The position numbers and the translations under genes are program-made. A stretch of DNA of 64,000 nt from Hungatella sp. GTDB taxonomy: Bacteria > Bacillota > Clostridia > Lachnospirales > Lachnospiraceae. The stretch spans positions 37,518 through 101,517 of the forward strand of contig WASS01000019.1 of NCBI GenBank assembly GCA_009712635.1, given 5' to 3'. Of the stretch, positions 32,679 to 41,940 are shown piece by piece; the stretch's first letter is position 1; each line of letters begins with the position of its first letter. The notes under the pieces were generated by a model that was not told the DNA's origin, searched no databases, and saw only the letters and a list, made by a program, of their open reading frames with translations.

Positions 32679-34133
32679 ATGAATAATGTTTCATTGAGCG
32701 TATTACTGATCATTTCTTCTGCACTGATCGGTAATTTTGTCATTTATGGTCTTGCCAGAAGAAAAATTCCTGGTGTTTTCTATTTTTGTCTTTTAATGAC
32801 TGCAATGATTTTTCACTGCGTAGGGTATGCATTTGAGCTGCTGTCAGATACAGTGGGAACCATGTATATCTGGACTCGTGTTGAATATATAGGAGCGTCA
32901 TTTTATCCGTTTTTAATTATGATGTTTACCAGGGAATATACAGAAGAAAAAAAGATTGCCAATCGATTTGTGGTAACCCTTGTCCTGATGGTTAATGTCA
33001 TTACATTAATTCTTGTTTATACCAATAATTATCATTTTCTATATTACTCATCCATAGGCGTGGATGATTCGCCTGGATTTCCCATATTGGTACTGGAAAA
33101 GGGAATCTGGTACTATATTCAGGTTCTGGTTCTCTGTATTTCCATTTTATACAGCATAACGGTGTTAATAATAAAACTGAAAAGATCCAGTGGCAGTTAC
33201 AGGGATAAAGTGTTGTTTCTGTTAATAGGGGTAAGTGCACCTGTAATTACTATGATGCTTTATATGTTGGGGGTGGGGCCTGTTTATCTGGATCTGACTC
33301 CATTTTCCTATTTCATTATGAGCATTTCCATTACAATAGGTCTTTTCAGATATGATATGCTGGTTCTTAATCCAATTACCTATGAGATGATATTCCAAAG
33401 CATTAATGAAGCGGTTCTTGTAATCGACAGCAATGGTATGCTGTTAGGTTTTAATAATGTATCCAAAGAATTTTTCCCGTCTCTCTCAAAATTGAAAATC
33501 GGACAGTCTTATGAGTTGATTGAAGAGTTAAAAAATCATAACCTGGACTCAATAAATCCGGTACATGAAATATGTGGCAGGAAATACAGTTTTAAAGCAA
33601 TTGCAATGAAAGCTCACGGAGTCTGCATATACGTTGCCAATGACATTACAGAATCGGAAAATGCAAAAAAACAGCTGGAGATTCTGGCGACCATTGATTC
33701 TCTGACCGGGCTTTATAACCGCAGATATTTTATGGAACAGGTGGAGCAGTCCCGTTTAGACGGTGTGTTCATAATCATGGACTTAGATCATTTTAAAGTG
33801 ATCAATGATACCTTCGGACATTTTGAGGGAGACCGGGTTTTAAGTGATTTTGGAATATTGATTCAGCATACCTTTCCAGACCATATTTCCTGCCGTTACG
33901 GAGGGGAGGAGTTTGCTATATTTCTGGCAGAAACCAGTTTGGGAGAGGCTTATAAACGGGTGGAGTCTTTAAGACAGAAAAACAAAATGGGAACACAGAG
34001 CTGCAAGGTCACATTTTCAGCTGGAATTTCTGAATATGTGCTAGGAACAGAGACAGTCTCTGAGGCACTGATACAGGCTGACAAAAAGCTTTATGAGGCA
34101 AAGGAGAGGGGAAGAGACAGAATCTGTTTTTAA
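32679..34133 (+). CDS. Diguanylate cyclase with 7TM-type sensor and PAS domain
   Basis: 484 residues. Seven hydrophobic segments in the first ~225 residues match the histidine-kinase-type 7TM sensor region. A PAS-like segment (~235-325, AVLVIDSNGMLLGFNNV) and a C-terminal GGDEF domain follow, with active motif RYGGEEFAIFLAE near residue 407 and DLDHFKVINDTFGHFEGD for metal and GTP. It should make cyclic di-GMP in response to a membrane signal. No RxxD inhibitory site is visible five residues before GGEEF. One of two GGDEF genes in the window. Confidence 0.88.
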   Translation: MNNVSLSVLLIISSALIGNFVIYGLARRKIPGVFYFCLLMTAMIFHCVGYAFELLSDTVGTMYIWTRVEYIGASFYPFLIMMFTREYTEEKKIANRFVVTLVLMVNVITLILVYTNNYHFLYYSSIGVDDSPGFPILVLEKGIWYYIQVLVLCISILYSITVLIIKLKRSSGSYRDKVLFLLIGVSAPVITMMLYMLGVGPVYLDLTPFSYFIMSISITIGLFRYDMLVLNPITYEMIFQSINEAVLVIDSNGMLLGFNNVSKEFFPSLSKLKIGQSYELIEELKNHNLDSINPVHEICGRKYSFKAIAMKAHGVCIYVANDITESENAKKQLEILATIDSLTGLYNRRYFMEQVEQSRLDGVFIIMDLDHFKVINDTFGHFEGDRVLSDFGILIQHTFPDHISCRYGGEEFAIFLAETSLGEAYKRVESLRQKNKMGTQSCKVTFSAGISEYVLGTETVSEALIQADKKLYEAKERGRDRICF

Positions 34134-34229
34134 AGTTCTATGATTTTGCTCAGACAATATGCGGCAATTAAAGACAGGAAAAAAACAATCTGAAATCTTA
34201 TAATGATATGTGACAAGGGGGTGCAGATA

Positions 34230-35129
34230 ATGGAATGGGTGAAACTTTTGCAAACAGCGCTTGATTATATGGAGGCTCATCTTTTAGAAAAGATCAGCTA
34301 TGAGGATGTTGCCAGAGAGGTGCATATGTCCAGCTATAATTTTCACAGAACTTTTAGTCTTATGGCAGGAATGACTGCCAGTGAGTACATAAGGAACCGC
34401 AGGCTGTCTCTTGCTGGGCAGGAGCTTCAGATGACGGATATAAAGGTGATTGATGCTGCCTATAAATACGGATATGAAACTCCGGAAAGCTTTGCAAAGG
34501 CATTTTCCAGATTTCACGGAGTAACTCCAAAAGCGGCAAAGTTAAGGGGAACCCGACTTTCATTATTCAATGCCCTGGTTATTAAAATCACATTGGAAGG
34601 TGGAAAAAGCATGGATTACAGAATTGTGGATAAGGGGAATATGAGATTTGCTGCAAAAGTGAAAGCATTTGAAAATGAGACAATTAACGATGGGGAAAAT
34701 CATGAGATACCTGATTTCTGGACAGCGTGCAGGAAGGAAAAGATTTTTGATGAACTTTATGCACTGGGGCAGGAAGGGAAAAGAGACATTTACGGTTTGT
34801 GCAGCCCTACCAGAGAAAACGAGGGGACTTTTGACTACGGTATCGGAGTAATCCTTGATGAGGAAACACCAGTTGAGGAATTGGAGGAGTTACTTAGTCG
34901 GGGATATCGGATCTGGGAGACGGACCCTGCAACGTATGCAGTTTTTTCCTGTTATGGTGAAGATGGAGACTGTATCAGTGAGATGTGGGGCAGATTTTTC
35001 AAAGAATTTCTTCCACAGTCCGGCTATGAACATACGGATGAAACGGATTTTGAAATTTATTATGAGAAAGGTGCTCCCGGACTGTTCTGTGAACTCTGGA
35101 TACCTGTAACAGCGTGCAAGAAAATGTGA
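34230..35129 (+). CDS. AraC-type regulator with GyrI-like effector domain (copy 1)
   Basis: 299 residues from ATG 34230, 8 bases after AAGGGGGTG. Two AraC helix-turn-helix units fill residues ~1-105 (EDVAREVHMSSYNFHRTFSLMAG..., KVIDAAYKYGYETPESFAKAFSRFHGVTP). The rest is a GyrI-like/BacR small-molecule-binding domain, as in Rob and multidrug sensors. A paralogue with the same plan lies at 58810-59685. Target unknown; the aldo/keto reductase gene begins 96 bases downstream. Confidence 0.85.
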   Translation: MEWVKLLQTALDYMEAHLLEKISYEDVAREVHMSSYNFHRTFSLMAGMTASEYIRNRRLSLAGQELQMTDIKVIDAAYKYGYETPESFAKAFSRFHGVTPKAAKLRGTRLSLFNALVIKITLEGGKSMDYRIVDKGNMRFAAKVKAFENETINDGENHEIPDFWTACRKEKIFDELYALGQEGKRDIYGLCSPTRENEGTFDYGIGVILDEETPVEELEELLSRGYRIWETDPATYAVFSCYGEDGDCISEMWGRFFKEFLPQSGYEHTDETDFEIYYEKGAPGLFCELWIPVTACKKM

Positions 35130-35225
35130 TAAGAAGCTGTCCCGATAATCTGGATAAAACATGGTAGATATGCTATACTTCAGGTAACAATTGGATATAT
35201 GTAAAAAAACACTTGGAGGGGTAAA

Positions 35226-36368
35226 ATGAGGTATCGAAAACTGGGTAGAACAGGGTTAATGGTTAGCGAAATCGGCCTGGGGGGCGAATGGCTGGAACGT
35301 AAAAATTATGATGAAGTAAAAGAGGTGGTAAAGCTTTGCAAAGAACAGGGGATCAATATTTTAGACTGCTGGATGTCAGAGCCAAATGTGAGAACCAATC
35401 TGGGGGAAGCGATTAAAGACTGCAGAGATCAATGGATCATACAGGGGCATTTAGGCGCTACCTGGCAGAATGGACAGTATGTCAGAACCCGTGATATGGA
35501 AAAGGTAAAGGAAGCCTTTGAAGACCTGCTGACCCGCTTTCAGACGGATTATATGGATCTTGGAATGATACATTTTGTAGATGAGTCAGCTGAGTTTTAC
35601 AGAATCATGAACGGTGAGTTTATTGAGTACGTCAGGGGGCTGAAAGAAAAAGGAGTGATCCGCCATATTGGTATGAGTACTCACAATCCCGCTGTTGCAA
35701 AACTGGCTGCTTTAAGCGGAGAGATTGAAATGATTCTTTTTAGCTTAAACCCGGCATTCGATCTGCTTCCGCCGACAGAGGATATGACTGAATTGTTCCA
35801 GAAGGATTATCAGGAAGATTTATATGGAATAGCTCCTGAGCGGGCTGAACTTTATAAGCTTTGTGACAGAGAAGGTGTTGGTATTACTGTAATGAAGGGA
35901 TATGGGGGAGGCAGGCTGTTTTCTGCAGAAAATTCTCCTTTTGGAGTGGCTTTAACTCCGGTGCAGTGTATTCATTATGCCCTCACCCGCCCTGCAGTCG
36001 CTTCCATAATGGTGGGGTTAAGCACACCAGATGAAGTAAAAGCGGCCCTTGCCTACGAGACTGCCACAGAACAGGAAAAGGATTATGCAAGCATACTTGC
36101 CAGTGCTCCCCATCATGCCTATTCCGGTCAGTGTACTTATTGTGGTCATTGCGCACCCTGCCCTGCCCACATCGATATTGCCATGGTAAATAAACTGTAT
36201 GATCTGGCTGCCATGCAGGAAGAAGTTCCGGGGACAGTACGTGCCCATTATGAAAATCTTTCATCTAATGCCTCTGATTGTATCGCCTGTAAGGCATGTG
36301 AAACAAGGTGTCCATTTGAGGTACCAATTGTTGAGCGAATGGAAAAAGCAAGGGCCTTGCTGGGCTAA
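35226..36368 (+). CDS. Aldo/keto reductase-like protein with C-terminal [4Fe-4S] domain
   Basis: 380 residues. The TIM-barrel part (RKLGRTGLMVSEIGLGG, VIRHIGMSTHNP, GVGITVMKGYGGG) is aldo/keto-reductase-like, and the C-terminal ~100 residues hold CTYCGHCAPCP and CIACKACETRCP, enough for two 4Fe-4S clusters. The usual DxxxxYG catalytic block is shortened to LDCWMSEP, without the tyrosine, and the usual TK strand reads IIQGHLG, so classic NAD(P)H carbonyl reduction is doubtful. A ferredoxin-linked redox reaction is more likely. The phosphoesterase gene follows in 16 bases. Confidence 0.8.
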   Translation: MRYRKLGRTGLMVSEIGLGGEWLERKNYDEVKEVVKLCKEQGINILDCWMSEPNVRTNLGEAIKDCRDQWIIQGHLGATWQNGQYVRTRDMEKVKEAFEDLLTRFQTDYMDLGMIHFVDESAEFYRIMNGEFIEYVRGLKEKGVIRHIGMSTHNPAVAKLAALSGEIEMILFSLNPAFDLLPPTEDMTELFQKDYQEDLYGIAPERAELYKLCDREGVGITVMKGYGGGRLFSAENSPFGVALTPVQCIHYALTRPAVASIMVGLSTPDEVKAALAYETATEQEKDYASILASAPHHAYSGQCTYCGHCAPCPAHIDIAMVNKLYDLAAMQEEVPGTVRAHYENLSSNASDCIACKACETRCPFEVPIVERMEKARALLG

Positions 36369-36384
36369 AAGTTGGAGGAGGCAG

Positions 36385-37242
36385 ATGAAATTAGGGGTAT
36401 TTTCCGATATTCACAGTAATTATCATGGTTTTCATGCATGCTACGAGGAAGCAGTAAAAAGAGGTGTGAATCAGTTTCTGTTTCTGGGAGACTATGTCAG
36501 TGACTGTGCATACCCGGAAAAGACAATGAATCTTTTATACCATATCAGAGATCGATATCCCTGTACTTTTATACGGGGGAACCGGGAGGACTATTTATTA
36601 AATCATAAAAACGGGGCAGAAGATGGCTGGGTGTCTCCATCTTCTGCTTCCGGAAGTCTTTTATATACCTACGAACATCTTACAGAAGCAGATCTGGAAT
36701 TTTTTGAAAGTATGGATCTGTCAGGAAGAATGAAGACAGAAGGTTATACTGATTTTTATTACTGCCATGGAACCTTAGAAAATACCAGGGGTGTGTTCCA
36801 CCTGGGAAGTGAAAGCGCAAAGGAAGTACTTAACCAGTTGGATGCAGATCTTATTATCTGCGGACACACTCACAGGCAGGGGATTTTCCAATATAAAGGG
36901 AAGACTCACGTCAATACGGGATCTGTAGGTGTTCCGTGGGACTATGGCGGAGATGCGCAGTTTTGTATTCTTCACGGAGATAAGGGAATATGGAAACCGG
37001 AGCTGGTTCAGTTGGATTACGATAAATCTCTGGCGGTAAAGGAACTATATGAAAGCCATTTAAATGAAACGGCCAGAGTCTGGACGAGAATTGTTGAGAA
37101 AACCCTGATTACAGGAATTGATCAGTCAAGACTTTGCCTGACAACTGCACTTAAAAAATGGGAGAACGACGGAGGAAGCGGTATCTGGTCCATGCTTCCT
37201 GAAACGTATTGGGAAGATGCAGCTGCTGAATTGGGGTTATGA
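36385..37242 (+). CDS. Metallophosphoesterase, YfcE-type fold
   Basis: 285 residues from ATG 36385, 9 bases after GGAGGAGG; the frame is open upstream inside the preceding gene but has no start signal there. Metal-ligand motifs in order: DIHSN, GDYVSD, GNRED, YCHGT and GHTHRQ, then NTGSVGVPWDYGG. It is a cytoplasmic calcineurin-like phosphodiesterase/phosphatase; the ~100-residue C-terminal extension is unassigned. Same transcript as the aldo/keto reductase-like gene. Confidence 0.85.
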   Translation: MKLGVFSDIHSNYHGFHACYEEAVKRGVNQFLFLGDYVSDCAYPEKTMNLLYHIRDRYPCTFIRGNREDYLLNHKNGAEDGWVSPSSASGSLLYTYEHLTEADLEFFESMDLSGRMKTEGYTDFYYCHGTLENTRGVFHLGSESAKEVLNQLDADLIICGHTHRQGIFQYKGKTHVNTGSVGVPWDYGGDAQFCILHGDKGIWKPELVQLDYDKSLAVKELYESHLNETARVWTRIVEKTLITGIDQSRLCLTTALKKWENDGGSGIWSMLPETYWEDAAAELGL

Positions 37243-37262
37243 ATAGGTTATAAAAAGGCTGA

Positions 37263-37294
37263 AAACAGGGCGTTCCAAAAGGAGCGCCCTGTTT
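37263..37294. terminator. Bidirectional terminator between convergent genes
   Basis: AAACAGGGCG pairs with CGCCCTGTTT, and the inner TTCC/GGAG extends it, around an AAAA loop. The GH105 gene ends 3 bases further. Confidence 0.7.
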
Positions 37295-37296
37295 GA

Positions 37297-39435
37297 TTAA
37301 AAGATAGCAGGATTCTGTAGGAATTCATCCAGCAGAAGTTTCTCCACTCCCGCAAGCACTGCAATACCGATTCCGTGGGGATCGTTAAAGCGCCACCCCA
37401 GCTGGCGGTAATACGACCGGCTGTAAGAACAGTCAGATCCACGGCAGACACCATATAAGTCGCCCTTCCGGTTAATTACTGTTTTTTTCATACCAGTCCA
37501 TGCCTTTGCTATGGAAGTTATGCACCGGTTTTGCAGAGTATCTTTTATAATACCCAGCCGAATACCTCTGGAAAAGGCGCAGATGAACATGGAGGTGGAA
37601 GAAGCCTCCTCATAGGTGGTGGAATCATCAAGAATCTGATGCCACAGACCTGTTTCATCCTGTACCTGTAATATGCCTTCCGTCATTTCAAGAAAGAAGG
37701 AAGTGACGGCATCGTAAGCCGGATGTTCCTTTGGCAGGATAAGAAGAAGTTCGGAGAGGGCAAGAACTACCCAGCCGTTTCCTCTGCTCCATGGAATCCG
37801 GTTCATCTTACCGTAATTTAAATCAATAATATGGGACATCAGCATTTTATCCGTCATGAAAAAGTACTGTTTAAAAAGCTTTGCCTGGCGGCACGCATCA
37901 TCCAGATATGCAGGGTCTCCGCTGAGCTGAGAGTATCGGCATAAGAAGGGGATACTCATATACATATCATCAATCCACATGGTATTGTTGTTTCTGGAAA
38001 ATACCATGTCCTGTTCTCTTTTCTGATGGTTTCTCATAAAATCAGCAATTACATCAGCAAGTTTTTCAGCCTCTCTGGCAGGCCGGTATTTGTTGGCTTC
38101 TAACAGAAAGGAACCAAAAGACCCACAGTCGTCCAGCTCGCTTAACCAGCAAAGCTGTGTATTAACTCCAGGATAACCAAAAACGGATTTGTCATATACG
38201 GAATAATCATAGACTGCGGCTGTCATACGGGCATATTCCAAAGCATATTCCTGCCAGTCAGTGCGGTTAAAATAACGGCTGGCAGTTAATAGACCATATA
38301 AGGTAACTCCACAGGGATAAGTCCATTTTCCGTATAATTCTTCTTCTGCAAACATTCTCACAAATGAATCCGGCAGATCAGCCTTCCAATAGCACGTACC
38401 GTTTATTCCGTCGTAAACCTTTTCCATGGACAAAAGGTCTGGGACAGGCGGAATATGATCACCAAACATACCGGTATAAAGCCATGAGCCTTCGTATCCT
38501 TTCACTCCTGCATTCAGAGGAACGGCACTGCCGTCAGTCTCCAGCTGAAGATCTACTCCAGTCTCTTCACCAGCCTTTTTTTCACACAATATAAGGACGT
38601 TATGTGAGCCTCCATGAAGCATGATTTCTGATTCCCAGGTCCTGTTTTGCCACTCTCCCCTCAACTCACCGTCAATAAAAAGCCTGGTCTGGGTCTCGCT
38701 TTTACCTTCGAAATGGACTTTCTTTGCTTTATCAAGAACAAATCCACTTTTTAAAACAGCGGTTCCCTGGCTTAAGGAGCCAAAGATGCGTGTGATGGGA
38801 CAGTCTGACTGCGACTTATCATATTCATTGCGTGGATACCAGGCAATATCATCATAGCAGCCGGAAAGTATGGACGTTAAACCATCCGTATTCCACTGAA
38901 CCGGTTCACTGTAAACAAATCCTGCCTGCCCCTTTCGTTCTGGTATGGGTGAGAGAAAATGAGGCGGTTCCCATTGTGGTTTTGCATTCCGCAAAGTAAA
39001 TCCAAAGCCGATTTCTGTTTTTTCAGTCATTAAAACGAAGTGATTAAGACCCGTTAAAAGAGTAATGGAGAAAAAAGCGGAGGTCTTAAAGCTCTCATCT
39101 CCAGGCTGGGATCGGTATACCTCTTCCCCGTTGACATAACATACAACAGGGCCCTGACAGCGAACTTCAAAGCGGGAGGGAGTCTGTTCGTGGCTGTAAA
39201 GGTCACCTGCACCATAGCAGATATCACCAATCTGCGCATTGGGAAATCGATTGTTAAAATCAAACAAATACCATCCCTTTGTGTCACATAATATACCGGT
39301 TGTAACATCCAGCCGGTACTGATAAGGTACCTGGGGATTTTCCCCGATGAAGCGGTTGGCAAGCAGTGCAATTACATCTTTGTCCCTGTCTCCATAAATT
39401 ACGTAAGCACTGTCTTCCTCATTAAAATATTTCAT
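37297..39435 (-). CDS. GH105-type unsaturated glycuronyl hydrolase with N-terminal beta domain
   Basis: 712 residues, no signal peptide, so intracellular. The C-terminal ~360 residues are an (alpha/alpha)6 barrel like YteR/YesR: MWIDDMYMSIPFL with the catalytic Asp, WSRGNGWVVLALSELL, EASSTSMFICAFSRGIRLG and DPHGIGIAVLA. The first ~340 residues are beta-rich and carry no recognised motif, possibly a sugar-binding domain. GH88/GH105 enzymes remove the unsaturated uronic acid from rhamnogalacturonan or glycosaminoglycan oligosaccharides. No polysaccharide lyase or transporter is nearby. AAGGAGA precedes the ATG. Confidence 0.82.
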   Translation of the reverse strand: MKYFNEEDSAYVIYGDRDKDVIALLANRFIGENPQVPYQYRLDVTTGILCDTKGWYLFDFNNRFPNAQIGDICYGAGDLYSHEQTPSRFEVRCQGPVVCYVNGEEVYRSQPGDESFKTSAFFSITLLTGLNHFVLMTEKTEIGFGFTLRNAKPQWEPPHFLSPIPERKGQAGFVYSEPVQWNTDGLTSILSGCYDDIAWYPRNEYDKSQSDCPITRIFGSLSQGTAVLKSGFVLDKAKKVHFEGKSETQTRLFIDGELRGEWQNRTWESEIMLHGGSHNVLILCEKKAGEETGVDLQLETDGSAVPLNAGVKGYEGSWLYTGMFGDHIPPVPDLLSMEKVYDGINGTCYWKADLPDSFVRMFAEEELYGKWTYPCGVTLYGLLTASRYFNRTDWQEYALEYARMTAAVYDYSVYDKSVFGYPGVNTQLCWLSELDDCGSFGSFLLEANKYRPAREAEKLADVIADFMRNHQKREQDMVFSRNNNTMWIDDMYMSIPFLCRYSQLSGDPAYLDDACRQAKLFKQYFFMTDKMLMSHIIDLNYGKMNRIPWSRGNGWVVLALSELLLILPKEHPAYDAVTSFFLEMTEGILQVQDETGLWHQILDDSTTYEEASSTSMFICAFSRGIRLGIIKDTLQNRCITSIAKAWTGMKKTVINRKGDLYGVCRGSDCSYSRSYYRQLGWRFNDPHGIGIAVLAGVEKLLLDEFLQNPAIF

Positions 39436-39738
39436 AAATGGTCTCCTTAAGTATTAATTTGAGAGTGATAGGAGCCAAAATGAATGGTTTTTTTGTGAAA
39501 ACCTACAGAAAAACACGTCCATTTATGGTATAATTGTAGCGAATGTATGGTTTTTCGTCAAGAAGATAAAACCCACTTCCCCAATGCACAGGAAAATGAT
39601 AGTATAAACATACCAATATACTATGAATGCACAAGGCACTGCCAGAAAATTCATTTTTGCAGGTAAGGGGAAACATGTTAAAATAAACACATAAGGCACG
39701 GATATGCGTAGCCGTTTCAGGAGAAGGAGCAGAGGCAT
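39436..39738. promoter_or_regulatory. Divergent intergenic region, GH105 / HydE
   Basis: This 303-base gap holds an inverted repeat GGTTTT-N6-AAAACC (39486-39503), a good -10 box TATAAT at about 39528 on the plus strand with no convincing -35, and TTGCAG...TAAAAT near 39656-39683 that could serve hydE. No small gene or structured RNA was seen. Confidence 0.4.
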
Positions 39739-40779
39739 ATGAGAGAACTGATTGATAAATTATATAAGAATCACAACCTGAAAAAGGAAGAGTTTATATA
39801 TTTAATAGAAAATTTTGATAAAGATACCAGTGAATATCTTTTTTCCCTGGCGCAGATAACCAGCCAGGAACATTTTCAAAAGGAAGTTTACATCAGAGGA
39901 TTGATCGAATTTTCAAACTACTGTAAAAATGACTGTTATTACTGCGGAATCAGAAGGAGTAATAAAAACGTCAGCCGTTACCGCCTGAGTAAAGAGGAGA
40001 TTCTTTCCTGCTGTCAGAACGGATATGAGTTGGGTTTTCGGACCTTTGTTCTTCAGGGCGGAGAAGATCCGGCATTTACCGATGAAATTATGATTGATAT
40101 TATAAAAGCCATGAGAGAAGGATATCCGGATTGTGCCATTACCCTTTCCATTGGGGAAAAAAGCTACGATCAGTATCAGGCGTATTACGAAGCAGGTGCA
40201 AACCGATTCCTTTTGCGCCATGAGACTGCCAATGAAGAACATTATAAAAAGCTTCACCCAGAGTCCCTGTCTCTTGAAAACAGGAAGGAATGTTTAAGAA
40301 ATTTAAAGAAAATCGGGTATCAGGTAGGAACCGGATTTATGGTGGGATCTCCTTACCAGACCCCTGAGTGTCTGGCAGAGGATCTTGAATTTATTAAAGA
40401 ATTGTCTCCTCAGATGGTTGGAATCGGTCCTTTCATACCACATAAGGAAACTCCGTTTAAGGATTTTTCAGCTGGCAGCATGGATTTAACCCTGTTTCTC
40501 ATTGGAATGCTCAGGCTTATGCTTCCCAATGCGTTAATTCCGGCTACAACTGCATTAGGAACCATAGATCCCAAGGGGAGAGAGAAAGGAATTCTATCCG
40601 GCTCTAATGTATTAATGCCTAATTTATCTCCCATTGGTGTTAGAAAAAAATATGAGCTATATGATAATAAAATCTGTACCGGAGAAGAAGCAGCAGAGTG
40701 CAATGTCTGTCTGAGAAACCGTGTTTCCTCTATTGGTTACAATGTGGTAGAAAAAAGAGGAGACTTTGTAGAAATTTGA
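39739..40779 (+). CDS. hydE: [FeFe]-hydrogenase maturase HydE
   Basis: 346 residues. The radical-SAM cluster motif is CKNDCYYCG (CxxxCxxC) following YIRGLIEFSNY, with downstream FRTFVLQGGEDP, TLSIGE, HETANEEHYKKLHP, GTGFMVGSPYQT and the C-terminal ECNVCLRNRVSSIGY. HydE builds part of the H-cluster's 2Fe unit together with HydF and HydG, which are not in the window. It is preceded by AGGAGAAGGAG and appears to be a single-gene unit. Confidence 0.9.
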   Translation: MRELIDKLYKNHNLKKEEFIYLIENFDKDTSEYLFSLAQITSQEHFQKEVYIRGLIEFSNYCKNDCYYCGIRRSNKNVSRYRLSKEEILSCCQNGYELGFRTFVLQGGEDPAFTDEIMIDIIKAMREGYPDCAITLSIGEKSYDQYQAYYEAGANRFLLRHETANEEHYKKLHPESLSLENRKECLRNLKKIGYQVGTGFMVGSPYQTPECLAEDLEFIKELSPQMVGIGPFIPHKETPFKDFSAGSMDLTLFLIGMLRLMLPNALIPATTALGTIDPKGREKGILSGSNVLMPNLSPIGVRKKYELYDNKICTGEEAAECNVCLRNRVSSIGYNVVEKRGDFVEI

Positions 40780-41040
40780 CAAACTTTTAACTGGATGAGC
40801 AGATTTTCTGGACTTATATCACCATAGCGCTGGGATGTTTTGATACATTGATGGGTATTTGCAGGATATATTCGGAAAATAAATCATTGTTAGCATATAA
40901 AAAGAGAAAATAGTCAAAAAATTAACAAATTAATGTTGTTGCTTAACAGGAGTGAAATCTATATAATAGGTGTCGGTGAAACGGCATTAAAACAAACCGC
41001 AAAAATTATAAAATCACCTACTGGAATGAGGAGAGCAACA

Positions 41041-41865
41041 ATGAAGAAAAAGCTTTTTTGGATAGCAATAGGCCAGTTTATCTCTGCATGTGCATATTGT
41101 CAGATTCTAAATGCCAACAATTTAGTCGCAACCGGACTTGGGGGACTGGCGACGGTATTTAACCGTCTGACTGGTGCCAATGTACAGCTGCTTTTGATTA
41201 TTATGGCATTGCCCATATTCGTCTGGGCATTTTTCAGCTATAGTAAGAAACAGATTTTTTATGCTGGATTCAGTTATTTTATGTTTACTTTTTATGTAGG
41301 TATTGTTAACCAGTTTCTGCCGCAGTTTCTCACAGATCCTATTGCTGCAGCCATCAGCGGCGGCGTTGTAGGTGGAATCGCAGGCGGTATTATTATGAAA
41401 CAGAGAGTTGCCAACGGACCAGAATCCATAGTGGCATTGTATCTGAAAGAAAAAAAGGGTTTATCAATTGGATCCTATTATTTAATTATTAATACAGTAG
41501 TTATTTTCTCTTCTATCATCTATGGAGATATGACTATGATCGTTTATTCCCTCATCTGTACCTTCGTTCAGAGCGTGGTAACAGATAAGCTGATCATCGG
41601 ATTTGAAAAATATTATAGTGTTAGTATTATGTCAGATCAGTATTTAGAGATAACACAGTTTATCCGCAATGATTTAAACAGGGGAGCCACCTTTATTCAG
41701 GGTATGGATACCTCCAATGTAAAAAAGAAGATGCTGATTCAGGCAGTGGTAAATCAGCAGGAGTTAATCGCAATCAAAGAATTTGTAAAGTCCTTTCATG
41801 ATGACAGCTTTATCTGCGCAAGCATAAGCAACAACATCATAGGCAGGGGATTTGATGTAGAATAA
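41041..41865 (+). CDS. YitT-family membrane protein
   Basis: 274 residues from ATG 41041, 7 bases after GAGGAG; the frame is open upstream to 40933 without ribosome sites. Five hydrophobic segments (LFWIAIGQFISACAYCQILNANNLVATGLGGLATVF...) are followed by a cytoplasmic DUF2179 domain (~190-270; YYSVSIMSDQYLEITQFI, GATFIQGMD). YitT proteins are widespread in Firmicutes and of unsettled transport function. A strong terminator follows. Confidence 0.85.
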   Translation: MKKKLFWIAIGQFISACAYCQILNANNLVATGLGGLATVFNRLTGANVQLLLIIMALPIFVWAFFSYSKKQIFYAGFSYFMFTFYVGIVNQFLPQFLTDPIAAAISGGVVGGIAGGIIMKQRVANGPESIVALYLKEKKGLSIGSYYLIINTVVIFSSIIYGDMTMIVYSLICTFVQSVVTDKLIIGFEKYYSVSIMSDQYLEITQFIRNDLNRGATFIQGMDTSNVKKKMLIQAVVNQQELIAIKEFVKSFHDDSFICASISNNIIGRGFDVE

Positions 41866-41875
41866 ATTAAATAAA

Positions 41876-41940
41876 GGGCTGCCGGCAGTTTTTTCATTCC
41901 ATTGTTGAAATGGATTAAAAAATTGCCGGCAGCTCTTTTT
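41876..41940. terminator. Bidirectional terminator, YitT / unknown gene
   Basis: A stem of more than 20 bp with GCTGCCGGCA and TGCCGGCAGC at its base, extended by TTTTTTC...AAAAAA and ATTCCAT/ATGGAT, is followed by six T residues. It serves the two convergent genes. Confidence 0.85.

Noticed and set aside
36199..36384. Extension of the phosphoesterase frame into the aldo/keto reductase-like gene
   Set aside because: It is a shadow in a different frame of the upstream gene; GGAGGAGG and the DIHSN motif fix the start at 36385.
40780..41040. Short frame LDEQIFWTYITIALGCFDTLMGICRI... before the YitT gene
   Set aside because: It starts right after a stop codon, lacks a start and ribosome site, and is only ~37 codons. 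It may be a gene remnant, but similarity to any family could not be supported.
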